Assembly: GCA_903889445.1 (NCBI GenBank)
Contig: CAISXF010000005.1
Location: 62,001-126,000 of the forward strand
Length of the DNA stretch: 64,000 bases
Direction: 5' to 3'
Source of the DNA: an uncultured Pseudomonadota bacterium
GTDB lineage: Bacteria; Pseudomonadota; Gammaproteobacteria; Methylococcales; Methylomonadaceae
Position numbers and translations under genes: made by a program. Of the stretch, positions 51,509 to 60,349 are shown in pieces (within the stretch, counting starts at the first letter, position 1; each line of letters starts with the position of its first letter). The notes beneath the pieces were generated by a model. The model was not told the DNA's origin. It saw only the letters and a list, made by a program, of their open reading frames with translations, and searched no databases.

Positions 51509-53206
51509 CTATTTGCTCGCTAAAACATATTCACCTTGCCAATCAGCAGCAGGTGGATTGATTTGATAATTTTTACAACGTTTAAGCAACAGGGCGGTCG
51601 AATAATCTAACGGGGTTTGTTTCAGTAGTTTTTCGAGCAAAATGATTGACTCTGAAAACTGCCGCGCTTGGTAAAAATGAAATGCTTTTTCATACATTTC
51701 AATTTGGCGCATTTTCTTTTCACCCACATAACCTTTGGAACCTACTAATTCATAAAGTTTAATCGGTGTCGCCTTCCCACTTAAAACAGCACAATCCACC
51801 AAGCGTGTGACAATATCCTCTTTGGCTTCTTGATAGGTAGTTTCGCTAATCAAAATCGACGTATTATAAAACTTGTTCACTGATTCTATACGACTGGCTA
51901 AATTCACACTGTCACCAATTACGGTATAATTCATGCGAGTTTCAGAGCCGATATTGCCTACAATCACATCACCGGTATGAATACCAATTCGGGTAAAAAA
52001 AGCGAAATCTAACCCTTCTGATTTCCATTTTTGACTGAGTAACTGAATTTGTCGCTGACATTCCAATGCCGCCAAACAGCTTTTAATGGCTTGATTTTCA
52101 ACATATTGGGGTGCGCCCCAAAAAGCCATCACCGCATCACCAATGTATTTATCCACGGTTGCCTGATTTTTTAACAAACTGGCATTCATAACCGTCAAAT
52201 ACTCACCTAAAAAGCCAACCAATTCTTCAGGTTCTAATTTATCCGAAATCGCGGTGAAATTTGCTATATCCGAAAAAAATATCGTCAAATTCTTTTTCTC
52301 ACCGCCTAAATTGGCATCCGCGCCCATATTGATCAACTCACGAACTAAATCCGCTGGTACATATTTTTTAAACGACCGTAAACCGCGCTTCATATTTGCA
52401 AGCTGTAATGCCATGCTGTTGATTTCATGAACATTCGACGATATGTCTATTTCACCATCAAGTTCAAACTTGCCGACCTTTTCCATTTCAAGGGTTAATT
52501 CCGCCAAAGGTCGGCGAATTCTATTCGCAATTAGAAATCCAAAGGGGAGCATAGAAAGCATAGTCGTGAGCGACACCAAAATCATTGTGATTTTGGATTC
52601 CAGCTCATGATCAAAAATATTTTGCGCCGACACATCAATGCCGACAATCCCATCAAGTTTGCCGGACGAAGTGAAAATTGGCGCGTAAGCGGATAACCAA
52701 ACGCCTTGAGGATTTTTATGAATTTCGGGTTCGGTGTAAACGACCTTATTTTCATTTTCAATGGTCGCATTAAATGTGCTTAAAAGCGTTTCCGAAAGCG
52801 AATCGCGTGGATAAATATCACCTGTAACGTTTTGGCTTTTTTTCGAACCATCGATGATGAGAACAATATCGCCGTTATCCATTTTTCTCAGCGTGTACGC
52901 ATTGGCAATCCCTGTACCGTAATGACGCATAGACTGTAAATCATGTTTTAACTTAACAAGTGAAGCGTTGTTTACATCAACGTGGGGAGTCACTTCACTA
53001 TGCAAATCGCCATCAATTTGACTTGCCGTAATACGAGCAATATCGGTCAGTCTAAGGCGCAATTGCTCTCGAAGAAAACCGCTCATTTCGTACGATGTGA
53101 CTACTGTGGAAATCATAGACCCCAGCAACGATAATCCACAGAATGCAGAAACTAACGTAAATTTCAGCGTATATTTTTTAGGGGTTTTATTATTATGTTT
53201 AGGCAT
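51509..53206 (-). CDS. Membrane-bound class III adenylate/guanylate cyclase with extracytoplasmic sensor and HAMP-like region
   Basis: LTIFFSDIANFTAISDKLEPEELVGFLGEYL, DKYIGDAVMAFWGAP, GIHTGDVIVGNIGSETRMNYTVIGDSVNLASRIE. Confidence 0.9.
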   Translation of the reverse strand: MPKHNNKTPKKYTLKFTLVSAFCGLSLLGSMISTVVTSYEMSGFLREQLRLRLTDIARITASQIDGDLHSEVTPHVDVNNASLVKLKHDLQSMRHYGTGIANAYTLRKMDNGDIVLIIDGSKKSQNVTGDIYPRDSLSETLLSTFNATIENENKVVYTEPEIHKNPQGVWLSAYAPIFTSSGKLDGIVGIDVSAQNIFDHELESKITMILVSLTTMLSMLPFGFLIANRIRRPLAELTLEMEKVGKFELDGEIDISSNVHEINSMALQLANMKRGLRSFKKYVPADLVRELINMGADANLGGEKKNLTIFFSDIANFTAISDKLEPEELVGFLGEYLTVMNASLLKNQATVDKYIGDAVMAFWGAPQYVENQAIKSCLAALECQRQIQLLSQKWKSEGLDFAFFTRIGIHTGDVIVGNIGSETRMNYTVIGDSVNLASRIESVNKFYNTSILISETTYQEAKEDIVTRLVDCAVLSGKATPIKLYELVGSKGYVGEKKMRQIEMYEKAFHFYQARQFSESIILLEKLLKQTPLDYSTALLLKRCKNYQINPPAADWQGEYVLASK

Positions 53207-53507
53207 ATTATTAAGTTTTGCTAATTTTGAAAAATAATTTTAAATCAGATAGACCGCTCTAATCATCCAGTCTTTTGTAGAAAGTGTAAAGAACGCAACG
53301 CAAGGCATTGTAACATTGTTAAATTTTTTAGCGTTACCCAGACAATTTTTTGCATGGTGTCAACGTAGTTTAGCGGTGGAATTTCTGCTAAACTTCCGCT
53401 CGAATTTACCGAAAAATAAACATAAATGAAGGAAAAATGGAGCGTGGTTTATCACTAAAACCGCGCTTTTTTTCGCTGTATTGATTGAGCCATCACCAAG
53501 AGAAGCC

Positions 53508-55778
53508 ATGTCTGAAAGTTATTTACTTGAGCGCGATCCCATTTTTGATGCGCTAAAAATTCCGCCAAATTCGATTCACTCTGAACAATCTGTTTTAGGG
53601 TCATTGATTATTGAAAATGGCGCGTGGGACACGGTTGCCGATAAACTGTCGGAGGTCGATTTTTATCTGCGTTCGCATAAACTTATTTTTCGCATAATTG
53701 CCCAATTAGCGGAACAACAAATTCCGTTTGATATTATTACGCTGTCGGAATCGTTGAAATCGTTGGGACAATTAGACGCAATTGGGGGGTTAGCGTATTT
53801 GATTGTGTTATCGAAAGACACGCCTTGCGCCACGAATGTCGAGGCTTACGCCAATATCGTGCGTGATAAATCGGTGTTGCGGCAATTGATTAGCGCGGGA
53901 ACAACGATTGCAAATTCGGTTTATCAAGTTGAAGGACGCACCACGCAAGATTTACTCGAAACGGCAGAACAGCTGGTTTTTAAAATTGCCGAACAAACCC
54001 AAAAATCCAACGAAGGCGGTTTTATTGGGATTCGGGCGTTGGCGAAAAAAACCATTGAAAAAATTGAATTACTCGCCGAACTCGATGGTTCGATTACGGG
54101 CGCATCAACTGGTTTTGATGATTTGGACGCGCTGACTTCGGGTTTGCAACCGTCGGATTTGGTAATTATTGCGGGTAGACCGTCGATGGGGAAATGTTTT
54201 GGCAAAGGTACGAAGATTTTGCTCTATTCGGGTGAAGTCAAAAATGTCGAAAACATTGAAGTCGGTGATTGTTTAATGGGCGATGATTCTACGCCGCGAC
54301 ACGTTTTATCGTTAGCGCATGGACGTGAAAGGATGTATTGGATTCGCCAAAATAAAGCCATCGATTATCGTGTCAATGAATCACATATTTTATCTTTGAA
54401 ACGAAGTCGCAGCGAAGGCAAGCACCAAAATGGTGATGTGTTAAATTTACCGTTGATGGAGTATTTAAATGCTTCTGAAAAATTCAAATCGAATTATAAA
54501 GGCTACAAAGTCGCCGTCGATTTTGCAGAACAGACGTTGCCACTGAATCCGTATTTTTTGGGTTTGTGGTTGGGCGATGCGAATAACGAAATCGATGTTA
54601 ACGTTTTAGAATTGCTCAATTTAATCGGCAATAAACACATTCCCGAAGCGTTTATTATCAATTCCCGCGCAAACCGTTTGGAATTGTTAGCGGGTTTAAT
54701 GGACAGCGACGGGCATTACGATGCCGCCTGCGGTGGTTACGAAATCACGCAAAACAGTTTTGCGTTAGCCACACAAATTAAATTCTTGTGCGATAGTTTG
54801 GGTTATCGAACTTCGTTGATTGAAAAACAGGCGACAATTGCCGAACTTAATTACGAAAATCCGGTTTATCGGGTGCGTTTTTTTGGCAATGTTGACAAAA
54901 TCCCCGTAAAAATTGAACGCAAAAAAGCCAAGCTGTGGACGTGCAATCGCTCGTGGAATCAAACTGGAATTAGTGTTGAAATTGACGGCGAAGATGAGTA
55001 TTTCGGCTTTGAAATTGACGGAAATAAATTATTTCTGCTTGACGATATGACCGTCGTTCACAACACCACCGTTGCCATGAATATCGCCGAAAACTTCGCC
55101 ATTAAAAATCAAAAACCCGTGGCTATTTTTAGTATGGAAATGCCTGGTGATGCGATTGTGATGCGAATGATGTCGTCGCTCGGCGGCATCGAACAACAAG
55201 CTGTGCGTTCGGGTAAATTGGACGACAATGATTGGCCGCGATTAACGATGGCGTTGACGATGCTGAATAGTACCAAACTATTTATTGACGACAGTGCCGC
55301 GCTTACGCCGAGTGAAATTCGTGCTAGAGCGCGTCGTTTGGCGCGTGAACACGGTCAATTGGGTTTGATTGTGGTGGATTATTTGCAGTTGATGAATTCA
55401 CCTACCAGCGGCGAAAGTCGCGTTCAACAAATTTCTGATATTTCGCGCGGTTTAAAGGCGTTGGCGAAAGAATTAAATGTACCCGTTATTGCGTTGTCGC
55501 AGTTGAATCGTAATTTAGAACAACGCCCTAATAAACGTCCGGTGATGTCGGATTTACGCGATTCAGGCGCAATTGAACAAGACGCGGATTTGATTTTATT
55601 TATTTACCGTGACGAAGTTTACAATGAAAATAGTCCTGACAAAGGCACAGCAGAATTGATTATTGGCAAACAACGAAATGGGCCACTCGGAATGGTTCGT
55701 TTAATGTTCCAAGGGAATTATTCACGCTTTCAAAATTGCGCGAATCCTACCCATTACAATTCTTACAGCAACGAATAA
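53508..55778 (+). CDS. dnaB: Replicative DNA helicase DnaB containing an in-frame intein
   Basis: IPPNSIHSEQSVLGSLI; Walker A split as GRPSMGK / TTVAMNIAENFA; IVVDYLQLM, LSQLNRNLEQRPNKRPVMSDLRDSGAIEQDAD. Confidence 0.97.
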   Translation: MSESYLLERDPIFDALKIPPNSIHSEQSVLGSLIIENGAWDTVADKLSEVDFYLRSHKLIFRIIAQLAEQQIPFDIITLSESLKSLGQLDAIGGLAYLIVLSKDTPCATNVEAYANIVRDKSVLRQLISAGTTIANSVYQVEGRTTQDLLETAEQLVFKIAEQTQKSNEGGFIGIRALAKKTIEKIELLAELDGSITGASTGFDDLDALTSGLQPSDLVIIAGRPSMGKCFGKGTKILLYSGEVKNVENIEVGDCLMGDDSTPRHVLSLAHGRERMYWIRQNKAIDYRVNESHILSLKRSRSEGKHQNGDVLNLPLMEYLNASEKFKSNYKGYKVAVDFAEQTLPLNPYFLGLWLGDANNEIDVNVLELLNLIGNKHIPEAFIINSRANRLELLAGLMDSDGHYDAACGGYEITQNSFALATQIKFLCDSLGYRTSLIEKQATIAELNYENPVYRVRFFGNVDKIPVKIERKKAKLWTCNRSWNQTGISVEIDGEDEYFGFEIDGNKLFLLDDMTVVHNTTVAMNIAENFAIKNQKPVAIFSMEMPGDAIVMRMMSSLGGIEQQAVRSGKLDDNDWPRLTMALTMLNSTKLFIDDSAALTPSEIRARARRLAREHGQLGLIVVDYLQLMNSPTSGESRVQQISDISRGLKALAKELNVPVIALSQLNRNLEQRPNKRPVMSDLRDSGAIEQDADLILFIYRDEVYNENSPDKGTAELIIGKQRNGPLGMVRLMFQGNYSRFQNCANPTHYNSYSNE
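54195..55064 (+). mobile_element. DnaB intein (290 aa) with apparently shortened LAGLIDADG endonuclease
   Basis: Starts CFGKGTKILLYSGEVKNVENIEVGDCLMG, NESH (block B), FLGLWLGDAN and LLAGLMDSDGHY dodecapeptides, ends MTVVHN with +1 Thr. Confidence 0.95.
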
Positions 55779-55810
55779 TTTCCTTAATTTCTAACAACCG
55801 AGTTAAAAAA

Positions 55811-56899
55811 ATGACATTACCTCTTTACGATTATGCGATATTAAACGACGAAGAATGTGACACACGCATCGAGGCAGCGAAAGCGACATTGGGCGACCGT
55901 TGTGTAATTTTATGTCATCATTATCAGCGCAACGAAGTCTTTAAACACGCCGATTTTTCAGGCGATTCCTTAAAATTATCGAAAGATGCCGCCGAATCAA
56001 CCGCCGAATATATCGTGTTTTGTGGCGTGCATTTTATGGCGGAAGTCGCTGATATTTTGTCGCGTCCGAATCAAATTGCGATTTTGCCCGATTTATCCGC
56101 TGGTTGTTCAATGGCGGACATGGCGAATTTGATGAAAGTTAATCAATGTTGGTCTGAACTCGCGCAAGTTTTGGACGTGGAAAACGAAGTCACACCAGTT
56201 ACTTACATCAATTCAGCGGCAGATTTAAAAGCCTTTTGCGGCGAACACGGCGGGATTGTTTGCACATCGTCAAACGCAGAAAAGATTTTGAATTGGAGTT
56301 TTGAACGACGCGAAAAAGTGCTATTTTTCCCAGACCAACATTTGGGACGTAACACCGCACACCGCATGGGCATGAGTTTAGGCGACATGGTTGTGTGGGA
56401 TTTCACCCAACCGATGGGTGGTTTGACCATCGAAGAAATTAAAAACGCCAAACTGATTTTGTGGAATGGTTTTTGTTCGGTGCATCAAATGTTTAAGCCC
56501 GAACATATCGACAATTTTCTTGCGCTGTATCCAGAAACGAAAATTATCGCGCATCCCGAAGCGTCTTTTGAAGTTTGTCAAAAAGCGGATTATGTTGGCT
56601 CGACCGAATTTATTTTGAAAACCATCCGCGCTGCTGAAAATGGCAGTCGCTGGCTCGTGGCGACGGAATTAAATTTGGTTAATCGTTTAAACGAAGAGTG
56701 CCAAGGACAGGGTAAAAATGTGCATTTCATGTCACCGATGTTGTGCATGTGTTCGACGATGTTTAGAACCGATCCGCAGCATTTAGCGTGGGTGTTAGAA
56801 AATTTGGTTGCCGGTCACGTTGTGAATCAAATTTCAGTTCCCGCGAGAGATGTGCTGTTAGCGAAAGAAGCCTTAAATGCCATGTTGACGGTGGTTTAA
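55811..56899 (+). CDS. nadA: Quinolinate synthase NadA
   Basis: VILCHHYQRNEVFKHADFSGDSLKLSKDAAE, VFCGVHFMAEVADILSRPNQIAILPDLSAGCSMADM, HPEASFEVCQKADYVGSTEF. Confidence 0.95.
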   Translation: MTLPLYDYAILNDEECDTRIEAAKATLGDRCVILCHHYQRNEVFKHADFSGDSLKLSKDAAESTAEYIVFCGVHFMAEVADILSRPNQIAILPDLSAGCSMADMANLMKVNQCWSELAQVLDVENEVTPVTYINSAADLKAFCGEHGGIVCTSSNAEKILNWSFERREKVLFFPDQHLGRNTAHRMGMSLGDMVVWDFTQPMGGLTIEEIKNAKLILWNGFCSVHQMFKPEHIDNFLALYPETKIIAHPEASFEVCQKADYVGSTEFILKTIRAAENGSRWLVATELNLVNRLNEECQGQGKNVHFMSPMLCMCSTMFRTDPQHLAWVLENLVAGHVVNQISVPARDVLLAKEALNAMLTVV

Positions 56900-56920
56900 G
56901 TTCAATAAACAACCACCTGC

Positions 56921-57568
56921 TCAAGCTGGTGGTTCGCATAAAAGAGGCAAAATCGTTTCAAAAACAGCATTGAAACTTTCTTTTGTGAGGCGTTTTGTAT
57001 TCACGTTATAACGGCTAGTGTGGTACGAATTGACTAAAAAATGTCCGTTTGGTAGTTCGTGTTTGACGTTATGGGCAAATTTCGCGCTGGATAATTTCAA
57101 GTCGTAGGTTTTTAAAACCGCTTGATGCGCGATTAGACCGAGCGTCAAAATCACTGCGTTATCGGGCAACGTTTGTAATTCTGCCGCGAGAAATGAATTG
57201 CAAACATTGATTTCGTCACCCGTCGGTTTGTTTTGTGGCGGTAAACATTTTACGGCGTTGGTAATGCGGGCATTTTTCAACATCAAACCATCGTTTAACG
57301 ATTCCGAAGTCGGACGATTACTAAACCCAAATTCATGCAACGCTTCATATAGAAAAAGCCCCGCATAATCGCCTGTAAAAGGTCGTCCCGTGGCATTTGC
57401 ACCGTGCATTCCTGGGGCTAATCCGACAATCAATAATTTTGCATTTTTATCGCCAAATGGCGCGACAGGCTTGCAATGATACGTCGGATTTTTTTCTTTT
57501 ACATCGCACAAAAATGCCGCCAGACGCGGACATTTTTGGCAATTCACATCAAAATAATCTGCGTGCAT
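56921..57568 (-). CDS. Uracil-DNA glycosylase, family 5 (UDGb)-like
   Basis: CQKCPRLAAF, LLIVGLAPGMHGANATGRPFTGDYAG, ITNAVKCLPPQNKPTGDEI, NSYHTSRYN. Confidence 0.85.
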   Translation of the reverse strand: MHADYFDVNCQKCPRLAAFLCDVKEKNPTYHCKPVAPFGDKNAKLLIVGLAPGMHGANATGRPFTGDYAGLFLYEALHEFGFSNRPTSESLNDGLMLKNARITNAVKCLPPQNKPTGDEINVCNSFLAAELQTLPDNAVILTLGLIAHQAVLKTYDLKLSSAKFAHNVKHELPNGHFLVNSYHTSRYNVNTKRLTKESFNAVFETILPLLCEPPA

Positions 57569-59275
57569 TTAGTACACGTCACGAACGTAACGTTTATCTT
57601 TTTTCAGTTGATTAACGTAGTCGATGGCTTGTTGTTCAGATTTATTTCCGTGCGTGGCAATGACATCGTGCAAGGCTTTATCAACATCTTTCGCCATGCG
57701 ATACGCATCGCCACAAACGAAGAAATAACCGCCTTGTTCAAGCCACGCGAATAATTCTGCGCCGTGTTCGCGCATTTTGTCTTGAACGTAGATTTTTTCT
57801 TCTTGGTCACGCGAAAAGGCTAAATCCAAACGATTTAACAAACCGCTGTTGCCCATTTTCTCCAATTCATCGCGGTAAATAAAATCAGTTGCCGCGTTGC
57901 GATCACCGAAAAATAACCAGTTTTTACCTTTCGCGCCACGAGTTTGGCGTTCTTGTAAAAATGCACGGAATGGCGCGATTCCCGTTCCAGGGCCAACCAT
58001 TATTATTGGCAAATCATTGTTGTCTGGCACACGGAAAACTTTGTTTGGCGTGAAGAAACAACGAATTTCTGTCGTTTCGTCGGTCAAATCAGCCAAAAAT
58101 GTTGAACAAACGCCTTTGTGTGGACGTTCAAACGAATCGTAACGCACGCTCGCCACAGTCAAATGCACGGTTTCAGGATTGGCTTTGCCGCTCGATGAAA
58201 TGGAATAAGCGCGATGTTGTAACGGTTTTAATAACGCCATAAATTCTGCCGCTGAAAATTCAGCGGTTGGATTTTGTAACAACAAATCTAAAGTGTCACG
58301 TCCCCACAAATAATCGCTTAACGTTTCTTTATCGTTTGCCAAAAGTAACCCGTTTAATTCTTGATTACCAGAGCGCATGGCGATTTCTTGCAACAATTCT
58401 TTGCTTGGTGATTTGATTTCAAGCTGTGTGCGTAGCTTGTCTTCATATTCTGAGCCGAAACAGTTAATGGCTTTTAAAATACTTTCAACCAATTCGGGGC
58501 AATTTGTTGGTACAACGCAAAGTGCATCGCCTGCTTCATAACTCAAGCCCGAACCCGCGATTGAAATTTCATAATGACGGGTTTCTTTTGACGAATTTTC
58601 AGCCGTCAATAAACGATTCACCAACAATTTCGCGGGGAATGGATTTTTGCGGTTGAATTGCGACTTTTCGTCGTCGTCTTCAGAAACGATTGCGATAATT
58701 GCGTCGCTACCTGCTAACGCAGGAATCACTGAGTGCATCCATTCTTCGGCAGGTTCTTCAAATTCCACGTCGCAATCAACGCGCGTTTGCAAACGGGTTG
58801 CGCCGAGTTCTGCTAAACGGTTGTCCCAATCAATTCCTGCTTGGCAGAATAAATCGTAACTGGTGTCGCCTAACGCTAAAACCGCAAATTGCAAGTTTTC
58901 TAATTTCGCCATCGAATCCGCTTGAACCGCAGACCACAACATTTGTGCGTTGTCTGGCATTTCGCCTTCGCCGTAAGTGCTGGTGACGATGAGCAAGGTT
59001 TCCATTTTTGCCAGCGCGTCGGCATCGATTTCGTCCATGCTTTTGATGACAGGATTTAAACCGTGTGCTTTGGCGACTTTTACGGCATCACGCGCAACCG
59101 ATTCGGCTGTGCCAGTTTGTGAACCGTACAAAATATGGATGGTGCAAGCCGTTTGTGCGTTGCCGCTATTTTGCACAAGTTGCGAATGCAAGCCAGCGAA
59201 AAATCCGCCGAGCCATGCACGTTGATTGTCGCTGTAAGGTGCGTCGTTTGGAAGTTGGTGTGTTTTCATATTCAT
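57569..59275 (-). CDS. cysJ: Assimilatory sulfite reductase flavoprotein subunit
   Basis: Flavodoxin domain ILYGSQTGTAESVA, RAYSISSSGK, MVGPGTGIAPFRAFLQER, DAYRMAKDVDKALHDVI, C-terminal KDKRYVRDVY. Confidence 0.93.
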   Translation of the reverse strand: MNMKTHQLPNDAPYSDNQRAWLGGFFAGLHSQLVQNSGNAQTACTIHILYGSQTGTAESVARDAVKVAKAHGLNPVIKSMDEIDADALAKMETLLIVTSTYGEGEMPDNAQMLWSAVQADSMAKLENLQFAVLALGDTSYDLFCQAGIDWDNRLAELGATRLQTRVDCDVEFEEPAEEWMHSVIPALAGSDAIIAIVSEDDDEKSQFNRKNPFPAKLLVNRLLTAENSSKETRHYEISIAGSGLSYEAGDALCVVPTNCPELVESILKAINCFGSEYEDKLRTQLEIKSPSKELLQEIAMRSGNQELNGLLLANDKETLSDYLWGRDTLDLLLQNPTAEFSAAEFMALLKPLQHRAYSISSSGKANPETVHLTVASVRYDSFERPHKGVCSTFLADLTDETTEIRCFFTPNKVFRVPDNNDLPIIMVGPGTGIAPFRAFLQERQTRGAKGKNWLFFGDRNAATDFIYRDELEKMGNSGLLNRLDLAFSRDQEEKIYVQDKMREHGAELFAWLEQGGYFFVCGDAYRMAKDVDKALHDVIATHGNKSEQQAIDYVNQLKKDKRYVRDVY

Positions 59276-59290
59276 TGGATATTTAAATTA

Positions 59291-60349
59291 TTATTCAGTT
59301 TCTACAAGTCCCAATTCTTCAGCAAAATCGGGCAATTCCGAATAATGCAAAAGAAAAACACCCGTAGCATTAGCCAATTTTTTAGCCGAAGCCGTGAATG
59401 TCGAATTAGTTACCACAGCGGCAACGTGCGCTTGCTCAAAAGCCTTTCCTGCAATGATTTCTTGAACCGCACTATTTCCAACTGGTTGCGAGTATTTTTT
59501 AACCTGAAAAACAGCTTTCACATTTTCGTAAGTCGCAATAACGTCAATGCCTTGGTCGCCGCTTGCTTGTGTGACGCGAGCTGTCCAACCACTTTGATTC
59601 AAAAGGTCGGCGCATTGATGTTCAAAATCTATCGGACTAACGTCATCTAAATTTTTAACTTTCGACGGCGTTTTGTCTTCATAATCAAAAATTAAATCTA
59701 CAACAATTTTCCAAACTAAATCTTCTTTGTTATAAGGAATATCAATTTTTGTTTTGATAGTTTTATCAAAAAAATAATTAAGTTCTTTTATAAAAGCTGA
59801 CACATCTTCGTTGCCATAATCATCAACACGAACAAGCTGCTTTTTCTTTAATAACAACTTATCTAAATATGGTTTAACCAGAGGTGGTATTTTTGCTGAA
59901 ATCTTTTCAGTAAGAACAGCATCATCTTTCTTTGCTTGTTCATGGGCAACAATACGGGCTTCAGCCGTAGCATCCCCTGAATCAACTCTAGCTTTTTCTT
60001 TAGCTAAATCAGCAGCGACTATAATCTCCCAACGCTTATCCTTGTTTTCTGCTCCACTCAAGCGTGCAAGTTCAGCATCTAGCTCTTTTTCAATAAGAAA
60101 AATTTTAGCTTTAAGCTCGGTTTGAATTAGGGAAATTTCATTATGGGCAGCAATACGGGCTTTAGCTGTAGTATCCCCTGAATCAACTCTAGCTTTTTCT
60201 TTAGCTAAATCAGCAGCGATTAAAAGCTCCCCTCGCTTACTCTTATTTTCTGCTCCACTAAAGCGTGCAAGTTCAGCATCTAGCTCTTTTTCAATAAGAA
60301 GAATTTTAGCTTTAAGCTCGGTTTGAATTCGGGAAATTTCATTGCTCAT
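59291..60349 (-). CDS. Mrr-like restriction endonuclease domain protein with duplicated coiled-coil N-terminus
   Basis: C-terminal DFEHQCADLLNQSGWTARVTQASGDQGIDVIATYENVKAVFQVKKYSQPVG; N-terminal 67-aa segment present twice. Confidence 0.85.
   Translation of the reverse strand: MSNEISRIQTELKAKILLIEKELDAELARFSGAENKSKRGELLIAADLAKEKARVDSGDTTAKARIAAHNEISLIQTELKAKIFLIEKELDAELARLSGAENKDKRWEIIVAADLAKEKARVDSGDATAEARIVAHEQAKKDDAVLTEKISAKIPPLVKPYLDKLLLKKKQLVRVDDYGNEDVSAFIKELNYFFDKTIKTKIDIPYNKEDLVWKIVVDLIFDYEDKTPSKVKNLDDVSPIDFEHQCADLLNQSGWTARVTQASGDQGIDVIATYENVKAVFQVKKYSQPVGNSAVQEIIAGKAFEQAHVAAVVTNSTFTASAKKLANATGVFLLHYSELPDFAEELGLVETE
59936..60337 (-). repeat. 201-bp (67-aa) intragenic tandem duplication
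   Basis: ISRIQTELKAKILLIEKELDAELARFSGAENK... and ISLIQTELKAKIFLIEKELDAELARLSGAENK...; nucleotide landmarks spaced exactly 201 bp. Confidence 0.95.

Noticed and set aside
56909-56935. Hairpin aaccacc...ggtggtt between nadA and the UDG gene
   Set aside because: Stem is short with no clear T tract and overlaps the UDG stop; not called as a terminator.
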